A stretch of DNA of 6,140 nucleotides, from assembly GCA_015487435.1 (NCBI GenBank), contig WFPU01000184.1, positions 1 to 6,140 on the forward strand. Direction: 5' to 3'. The position numbers were made by a program, and so were the translations under genes. Shown piece after piece: positions 1 to 4,972 of the stretch. Within the stretch, counting starts at the first letter, position 1. Every line of letters starts with the position of its first letter. Source of the stretch: Sulfurimonas sp. GTDB taxonomy: Bacteria > Campylobacterota > Campylobacteria > Campylobacterales > Sulfurimonadaceae. A model generated the notes under the pieces. It made no database searches, was not told where the DNA came from, and saw only the letters and a list, made by a program, of their open reading frames with translations.

Positions 1-68
1 ACGATATAGCTACAGCCTCAATCAAAGCACTTTTTTGTGCTTTAAACAGAAGCTATTTAAAACAATAA
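1..68 (+). CDS. leuA: C-terminal end of a probable 2-isopropylmalate synthase (partial)
   Basis: An open frame enters from the left edge (first full codon at 3) and stops at TAA 66-68, giving 21 residues that include ASIKALFCALNR. This resembles the extreme C-terminus of LeuA/citramalate synthase allosteric domains, where a pattern like D-I-x-x-A-S-x-K-A-x-x-x-A-L-N-R is common. LeuA condenses acetyl-CoA with 2-oxoisovalerate in the first committed step of leucine synthesis, and the C-terminal domain binds the leucine feedback inhibitor. Only the tail is present, so no catalytic residue can be checked and the identification rests on one short motif recalled from the family. The gene converges on the minus-strand PBP gene, and its last 12 bases (57-68) overlap that gene's stop and final codons. 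It could instead be another protein with a similar helical tail. Confidence 0.55.
   Translation, partial: DIATASIKALFCALNRSYLKQ
24..43 (-). terminator. Possible weak hairpin 3' of the PBP gene
   Basis: A perfect 7-bp inverted repeat (24-30 with 37-43) encloses a 6-base loop, beginning 13 bases past the PBP stop codon on the minus strand. An outer 6-bp repeat (6-11 with 51-56) could extend the structure. On the minus strand the hairpin is followed by only a poor T-run (GATTGAGG), so it is not a canonical intrinsic terminator. It also lies inside the last codons of the plus-strand gene, which may explain the sequence by coding constraint alone. Confidence 0.25.
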
Positions 69-2066
69 CTCTTCATCTGGCTTATTCTCATTCTCCACCC
101 TTGGTGGTTTTGAGATTGGGCTAAAATACTCTTTTTTATTTCCTATATTAACCTCAATAATACCCTCTGGAACCTCAAATTTTCTTTGTATTTGCGGATA
201 CAGGCGCAATACCCCTTCGTAAAAACTTTTAAATGCTGGTCCAGCTATCTTACCACCAGTCTCCTTTCTGTGCATAGGAGTATTATCATCATTACCAAAC
301 CAAACAACTGTTTCAATTGTTGGGGAATAACCAGCAAACCATCCATCTATATTATTATTTGTTGTACCTGTCTTACCAGCTAACTCTATACCCCAAGCTC
401 TAGCTCGTCTACCAGTACCCCTAGTTACAACATCACGTAAAATAGTGGTCATTATAAAAGCCTGTGTAGGCTCAGTAATAAAATGAGTTTTTTCCTCTTT
501 TTCATAGATAATTTGTGAATTTTTTTCAACACTAAGTATAAGGTGAGGTTCAATCTGTATCCCGTGATTTGCAAAAGATGTATAATACTTTGCAAGCTGT
601 AATGGAGAAAGCGAGATTGTCCCTAATGAAATTGATAAATCGTGTGGAAGATTTTTTATACCAAATTTTTCAAGTTGTTCAAGTAATTGCTTAAGTCCAA
701 TCTCATTTACAAGATTTATAGTTGCTAAATTTCTAGAGTGTACAAGGGCCTCTCTTAAAGAGATGAGTCCTTTATAATTTTTTTCATAGTTCCTTGGTTT
801 CCATTTTACCTCTTCACCATCTTTTTCATAAGTATAAGTTCTAGATACATCAACTAATTTCGTAGCACCGCTAAAGCCTAAATCTATCCCTACTTGATAT
901 ATAAATGGTTTAAAAGCAGAACCAGGTTGACGACGACCTTGTGTTGCACGATTGTATGAACTGATTTTATAATCAACACTTCCAACAAGAGCTAAAATAT
1001 TTCCAGTTTTAGCCTCTAAAGAGACTAATGCACCATTTAACAAAGATGTATTAACATCTTGTGCTACTTCCCAATTTGGGTCCTTTAAAAGTTTCTCTTG
1101 ATCCTTTTTCTTATACTCTTGTATACGAGCTAATGATTTTTCATAGGCATCTTTTAGTGATTCTATTGCAACCTCTTGAAGTCTTAAATCAATAGATGTA
1201 TATATCTCATATCCACCTGTTTTAATATCATCAAAACCTTTTTTCTTCATTCTACGAACTACTTCATCAACAATAAATGGAGCTTTGTTTTGTGTTAGTG
1301 TATCATCATATACAATTGGATTTTCAGATATTGCTTCTTGATATTGAGCTTCGTCTATCCAGCCTAAAACTTTCATTCTTGATAATACTCTATTTGCCCT
1401 ACCCATCGAAATATCATAATTTTTTGTTGGTGCATAAGCACTTGGAGCTTTTGGCAATCCAACAAGAATAGCTACCTCTTTTAGCGTTAAATCATTAAGC
1501 TTTTTATGAAAATATCCATCCGCTGCTGTTTTAATACCATAGTATCCATGTCCATAATAGATTTCATTTAAATAGCGCTCTAAAATTTCCTCTTTTGTTA
1601 AATGCTGCTCTAGTTTTAATGCATATATAGCTTCTTTTATTTTTCTACTTAATTTCTTCTCTCTAGTTAATAACTTATTTTTTACTAATTGCTGGGTAAT
1701 TGTACTAGCACCCTCAACTGCACTACCAGCTTTAATAACCTTTATAGCTGCACGAAAAATTGCATCTATATTTATACCAGAATGCTCAAAAAATGATGTA
1801 TCTTCAATAGCCACAAGAGCTTCAATCACACGAGGGGGAATTTCATCAAATGTTGCATAATACCTATGTCTTTTATCAAATATATTAGCTATTTTTTTCC
1901 CATCTTTATCATATATGCGTGTAGTTTGAGTTGGTTGATAATCAATAAGTGAAGATATCTCATAATTAAAACTTATCAAGAAATAACCTAAAATCAAAAA
2001 GGGAGATAATATAGTAAGTAAAATAGATATAAAAAATATATTTTTTAGTTTAAATCTTTTTATCAT
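57..2066 (-). CDS. pbpA: Bifunctional class A penicillin-binding protein (PBP1A type)
   Basis: This 669-residue inner-membrane enzyme polymerises lipid II into glycan strands and cross-links the stem peptides. A short basic N-terminus precedes one membrane anchor at about 9-33. The GT51 glycosyltransferase domain follows at about 50-235: EDTSFFEHSG (88-97, catalytic Glu88), GASTITQQ (119-126), RKIKEA (141-146, second conserved Glu145) and the ILERYLNEIYYG stretch (161-172). The transpeptidase domain covers about 340-620, with SAFK (Ser383 nucleophile, Lys386), SRN (444-446) and KTG (565-567). A charged insert at about 305-335 lies between the domains. All catalytic motifs are intact and the length is typical of PBP1A. 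The start overlaps the ABC ATPase stop as ATGA and has an AGGA site 10 bases upstream. The final residues overlap the convergent gene on the plus strand. Confidence 0.96.
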   Translation of the reverse strand: MIKRFKLKNIFFISILLTILSPFLILGYFLISFNYEISSLIDYQPTQTTRIYDKDGKKIANIFDKRHRYYATFDEIPPRVIEALVAIEDTSFFEHSGINIDAIFRAAIKVIKAGSAVEGASTITQQLVKNKLLTREKKLSRKIKEAIYALKLEQHLTKEEILERYLNEIYYGHGYYGIKTAADGYFHKKLNDLTLKEVAILVGLPKAPSAYAPTKNYDISMGRANRVLSRMKVLGWIDEAQYQEAISENPIVYDDTLTQNKAPFIVDEVVRRMKKKGFDDIKTGGYEIYTSIDLRLQEVAIESLKDAYEKSLARIQEYKKKDQEKLLKDPNWEVAQDVNTSLLNGALVSLEAKTGNILALVGSVDYKISSYNRATQGRRQPGSAFKPFIYQVGIDLGFSGATKLVDVSRTYTYEKDGEEVKWKPRNYEKNYKGLISLREALVHSRNLATINLVNEIGLKQLLEQLEKFGIKNLPHDLSISLGTISLSPLQLAKYYTSFANHGIQIEPHLILSVEKNSQIIYEKEEKTHFITEPTQAFIMTTILRDVVTRGTGRRARAWGIELAGKTGTTNNNIDGWFAGYSPTIETVVWFGNDDNTPMHRKETGGKIAGPAFKSFYEGVLRLYPQIQRKFEVPEGIIEVNIGNKKEYFSPISKPPRVENENKPDEELLF

Positions 2067-2752
2067 TTTCTAAATTTCCTATTTGCAAAATTTGCTTCAA
2101 TTAAGTTTTTCGTATATGTAGCATCTGGATTAACTAAAATATCTTGCATTTTACCATATTCAACCACACTCCCATCTTTTATTATACAAATATCTTCACA
2201 TAAACTTTTTACTGAAAAGATATCGTGAGTTACAAAAAGAGTTTTAAAATTTAAATCTTTTTGCAACTTTTTAAGTAACTCTAGTATCAATAAAGTATTT
2301 TTTGGATCAAGTGCTGTTGTGGGTTCATCGAGCATCAAAAGTTTAGGCTCACAGGAGAGTGCCATAGCTAATACAATGCGTTGAAGTTGTCCACCTGATA
2401 GTTCTGGTGCAAATCTATCTAATAGCTCAATATCTAAATCTACCTGCTTAAATAGTTTATATATTTTATCTTCGTTTATAAAAAATTGTTTTCTTATTTT
2501 TGTAAGTGGGGAGAGTGCAGTAAAAGGGTTTTGAGGAACAAAGCCTATAGTCTTGCCTGCTATTAGTTCAAAATCAGCATCAAGTTTTAACTCACATTCC
2601 ATTGATGAGGGAAGCATATTTAAAAGTGCTTTTAGTGTTAAACTTTTACCACTCCCACTCTGACCAACAAGAGCTAATGATTTAGTAATTTCAAAATCTA
2701 TATCTACTAAAGTTTTTTTATCCAAATCTACTTTTAGTTTACTTATTTTCAT
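2063..2752 (-). CDS. Stand-alone ABC transporter ATPase, peptide/nickel (OppD/DppD-like) type
   Basis: A 229-residue single nucleotide-binding domain that would sit on the cytoplasmic face of an ABC importer and hydrolyse ATP. Every core motif is present: Walker A GQSGSGKS (30-37), Q-loop Gln74 in VPQNP, signature LSGGQLQR (118-125), Walker B LLMLDEP with Asp142 and Glu143, D-loop ALD (147-149) and switch His176 in VTHD. The QNPFTALSPL stretch (74-83) and the tail NPDATYTKNLIEA (208-220) recall the oligopeptide/dipeptide/nickel family, in which a P-x-x-x-Y-T-x-x-L element follows the ATPase core. At 229 residues it is shorter than OppD or DppD (about 320-330) and lacks their extended C-terminus. 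No permease or binding protein lies in the window, so the substrate is unknown. It overlaps bioF upstream and the PBP gene downstream by 4 bases each, and its own Shine-Dalgarno is weak, so translation probably depends on coupling. Confidence 0.88.
   Translation of the reverse strand: MKISKLKVDLDKKTLVDIDFEITKSLALVGQSGSGKSLTLKALLNMLPSSMECELKLDADFELIAGKTIGFVPQNPFTALSPLTKIRKQFFINEDKIYKLFKQVDLDIELLDRFAPELSGGQLQRIVLAMALSCEPKLLMLDEPTTALDPKNTLLILELLKKLQKDLNFKTLFVTHDIFSVKSLCEDICIIKDGSVVEYGKMQDILVNPDATYTKNLIEANFANRKFRK
2077..2080 (-). promoter_or_regulatory. Ribosome binding site of the PBP gene
   Basis: On the minus strand AGGA lies 10 bases before the ATG at 2066, inside the last codons of the ABC ATPase. 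It supports this start and suggests that the PBP gene can be initiated independently as well as by coupling through the ATGA overlap. Confidence 0.55.
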
Positions 2753-3849
2753 TTAATAATTCTAGCCAATTTTTTACAAAGCTCTATTAACTCTATTTCA
2801 CTTTGACCTAGTCTTGCAATTAATCTAATTATTGCTTGTTTGACCGTTGGTTGACGAATCCCACCTACACTAAATCCACATCTTAAAAGCTCATCTTTAA
2901 TCTCAATAACTCTCTTATTGTCTCCTATTGAAATAGGAACTATTAAACCATCTATTTTTATACCTAATTCTCTCTCAACTATCATCTGTCGAAGTTTAAT
3001 TTCATCTTTTATAATCTCTTTGCTGTTCAATATATATTCTATAGATTTCTTAGCTAAAAGGGTGTCGTATAAAGAGAGTGCAGTAGCATATACTATAGGT
3101 TTAGCTCGGTTTATAAGATACTCTATAATGTGGTTTGAAGCCAAAATAAATGCACCAAAACTACCATAAGCTTTACCTAAAGTTCCCATTTTTATATGGT
3201 TTGGTTTTATATCTATGTTGTAATAATCAAATACGCCCATTAAATTATCGCCAATAACTCCGCTACTATGAGCTTCATCAACAATAAGCAATGCATCTTC
3301 ATCATTTGCTATTTTAAAAACCTCTTCGTCACACAAATCACCATCCATTGAGTATATACCCTCAACCGCAATTATTTTTCTTTTTACATTTGAGTGATGT
3401 TTTAATAATTTTTTTAAATCATCTATATCATTATGTTTAAAAAATACAACACTTACTGATTCTAAATTTGTAGCTAAAACTCCAGAAGCATGATATAACT
3501 CATCCATAAAAAGCATATCGCCTTTGCGGACTAATGATTCAATCAAAGCTATGTTTGCATTAAATCCACTTCCCATAACTACACAGTCCTCAAAACCGTT
3601 AGCCTCACTCATTAGCTCTTCAAAATCTTTATGAATTTGGTGATAACCATTAACAAGCATGGAAGCTTTTGCGGAATGAATACTTAGCTTTTCTAACTCT
3701 TGAGATGTAGAAGTATGCAACTCTTTTTTATGGGCTAATCCCAAGTAATCATTTGATGCAAAATCTAAAACATCGTCACTAACAACTTCTCTGGTTCGAA
3801 ATCTATTTGATTTTTTAAGTGCTTTTATCTCATTTTCATAATAGTTCAT
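2749..3849 (-). CDS. bioF: 8-amino-7-oxononanoate synthase-like PLP enzyme (BioF family)
   Basis: A 366-residue fold-type I PLP enzyme of the alpha-oxoamine synthase family. BioF condenses pimeloyl-ACP/CoA with L-alanine to make 8-amino-7-oxononanoate in biotin synthesis. Visible landmarks are FASNDYLGL (30-38), VNGYHQIHKDFEE (66-78), a glycine-rich stretch MGSGFNAN (92-99), EGIYSMDGD (163-171), DEAH (191-194, Asp191 expected to contact the pyridine nitrogen), the PLP lysine Lys226 in TLGKAYGSFGA, and the C-terminal GGIRQPTV (329-336). These follow E. coli BioF order closely, including a matching GDN (309-311). The protein is slightly shorter than usual (about 380-390). Two familiar spots differ: the RPPTVP-x-G motif reads RQPTVKQA, and the following RLR reads RLI. 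It starts at TAATG, sharing one base with the maf stop, with AAGGGG 9 bases upstream. No other bio gene is in view, so a related oxoamine synthase activity cannot be excluded. Confidence 0.85.
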   Translation of the reverse strand: MNYYENEIKALKKSNRFRTREVVSDDVLDFASNDYLGLAHKKELHTSTSQELEKLSIHSAKASMLVNGYHQIHKDFEELMSEANGFEDCVVMGSGFNANIALIESLVRKGDMLFMDELYHASGVLATNLESVSVVFFKHNDIDDLKKLLKHHSNVKRKIIAVEGIYSMDGDLCDEEVFKIANDEDALLIVDEAHSSGVIGDNLMGVFDYYNIDIKPNHIKMGTLGKAYGSFGAFILASNHIIEYLINRAKPIVYATALSLYDTLLAKKSIEYILNSKEIIKDEIKLRQMIVERELGIKIDGLIVPISIGDNKRVIEIKDELLRCGFSVGGIRQPTVKQAIIRLIARLGQSEIELIELCKKLARIIK

Positions 3850-4412
3850 TAAAATGTGCCCCTTGTGGGTGTAAACCTTTTTAAAAGTTCAGTATTTAAA
3901 CCCATTGCTGTACTCTCATTCCCACGAACTTCTTTTATATACTTTTTGCAAAACCCCTCAACCATACATGCTCCAGCTTTACCACGCCATTCACCACTAT
4001 CTATAAATATATTTAAATCACTCAAATCAAACTCTTCAAAAATATAATCTGTTGAGCTAATATCTATGAGTTTCATTTTAGAACTTTGATATATCATACA
4101 AGTGATTATACTTGTTATACTTGCACTTTGAGTCATCAAAATTTCTCTAGCATCATCTTCGTTTTTAGCTTTTCTCAATATTTGACCATGAGCAGTAACA
4201 ACGGTATCAGCAACTAAAAGTGGATAATCTTCATATCCAAAAGCCTCTAAATTTGTTTTGTATTTTCCAAGTGTTGCTTGATAAACAAAGTTTTTAGGAG
4301 TATCTGCAAAAATAGAATCTTCATCAAAATCAACACTCTCTTGAATAAAATCTATATTTGCAGTTTTTAAAAGTTTTGCACGGGTAACAGAGCTAGAAGC
4401 TAGTCTAATCAT
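3849..4412 (-). CDS. maf: Maf family nucleoside triphosphate pyrophosphatase
   Basis: A 187-residue cytoplasmic protein of the Maf/YhdE/YceF family. Members hydrolyse dTTP, UTP or modified nucleotides to monophosphates, which sanitises nucleotide pools, and are linked to septum inhibition. The N-terminal phosphate-binding element LASSSVTRAKLL (4-15) matches the LASxSxxR signature with Arg11. DFDED is at 28-32. The catalytic ADT is at 68-70 (Asp69), followed by GQILRKAKNEDDA (76-88). The C-terminal GEWRGKAGACMVEGF (140-154) corresponds to the GKAG...G nucleotide-binding segment. Length is normal. The usual Lys-Pro after the ADT region is Lys81-Ala82 and the usual Ser-Gly is Ser96-Ala97, so the protein is slightly divergent; which substrates it prefers cannot be read here. 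It starts in an ATGA overlap with the upstream glycosylase-like gene, with GGAG 8 bases upstream. Confidence 0.92.
   Translation of the reverse strand: MIRLASSSVTRAKLLKTANIDFIQESVDFDEDSIFADTPKNFVYQATLGKYKTNLEAFGYEDYPLLVADTVVTAHGQILRKAKNEDDAREILMTQSASITSIITCMIYQSSKMKLIDISSTDYIFEEFDLSDLNIFIDSGEWRGKAGACMVEGFCKKYIKEVRGNESTAMGLNTELLKRFTPTRGTF
3859..3864 (-). promoter_or_regulatory. Ribosome binding site of bioF
   Basis: On the minus strand AAGGGG lies 9 bases before the ATG at 3849, within the last codons of maf. It fixes the bioF start at the TAATG junction. Confidence 0.55.
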
Positions 4413-4972
4413 TTTACAAACTCCACTAACTCTTTTATAACATCTTTATATCTCTCTTTTTTCCAGTTGTTAAAAGATGGATGTGGGACTCGCAACACCT
4501 CTTTAAAATCGCTCTCATTTAAGACACTATCAAAAGAATTTTGAGCAAAATTACCACAAAGGACTATCTTTTTATCTTTATGTAAAGATAGACGATTTTT
4601 AAAATTCTCCATCATCTCCTGTATAATTGGATTTATTGGATTTATTTTTTTTCTAAGCTTAGGATTTTGACGAATTTTTTCAAAGTACACCATCTCACTG
4701 CATGTAGAGATATTTTCATAAGCCGACATCTGCAAGGGAAAATTACTAACATTTAAAATACCAATATTTGTAATCTTTTTTTCATATACCAACTTACCAA
4801 ATGCTTCATTTTTAGAAAATAAAACCTTTGACATATCAACACCACTTTTTCCAGCAACAGGATAGCCATTTTTAACTTCTTGTATGTGTGGAGATTCTAA
4901 AACAAATATAACTTCATTGTCTACATATAGAAGGTCATCTACAAAGTAGTTCTTTAGTTTTGTTTGCAACAT
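4409..4972 (-). CDS. Divergent uracil-DNA glycosylase superfamily protein
   Basis: A 187-residue protein that looks like a small UDG-fold enzyme, the group that excises uracil or other damaged bases from DNA. Near the N-terminus FVLESPHIQEVKNGYPVAGKSG (residues 23-44) parallels motif 1 of family 4/5 glycosylases (GEAPGxxExxxGxPFxGxAG), keeping Glu26, Pro28, Glu32, Gly36, Pro38, Gly41 and Gly44. A central LNVSNFP (73-79) resembles the strand carrying a conserved Asn, KIVLCGNFAQ (135-144) fits the ivxxGxxA strand, and VPHPSFNNW (162-170) fits motif 2 (HPS). Only Cys91 and Cys139 are present, so the iron-sulphur cluster of family 4/5 enzymes is absent. Catalysis is therefore unproven; a nucleic-acid-binding or non-uracil role is possible. 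The ATG lies inside the 3' end of the helicase gene (19-base overlap), and the Shine-Dalgarno is poor, implying coupling to the helicase. No coiled coil or membrane segment is seen. Confidence 0.68.
   Translation of the reverse strand: MLQTKLKNYFVDDLLYVDNEVIFVLESPHIQEVKNGYPVAGKSGVDMSKVLFSKNEAFGKLVYEKKITNIGILNVSNFPLQMSAYENISTCSEMVYFEKIRQNPKLRKKINPINPIIQEMMENFKNRLSLHKDKKIVLCGNFAQNSFDSVLNESDFKEVLRVPHPSFNNWKKERYKDVIKELVEFVK
4421..4424 (-). promoter_or_regulatory. Ribosome binding site of maf
   Basis: On the minus strand GGAG lies 8 bases before the maf ATG at 4412, inside the 3' end of the glycosylase-like gene. It supports both the start choice and coupled translation. Confidence 0.55.
4626..4643 (-). 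repeat. 9-base tandem duplication inside the glycosylase-like gene
   Basis: ATTGGATTT occurs twice in direct succession on the plus strand. It is in frame and produces the duplicated tripeptide Ile-Asn-Pro at residues 110-115, between the central strand and the C-terminal half of the protein. Confidence 0.8.

Noticed and set aside
24..43. Strong rho-independent terminator for the plus-strand gene
   Set aside because: The hairpin lies before that gene's stop codon, and on the plus strand it is followed by AAACAG rather than a T-run. It is kept only as a weak candidate for the minus strand.
186..383. Short plus-strand open frame opposite the PBP transpeptidase region
   Set aside because: It is an antisense shadow of the conserved KTG and nearby coding region, with no recognisable motif. 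The other plus-strand frames at 1277-1471, 2918-3169 and 3856-4047 were rejected for the same reason.
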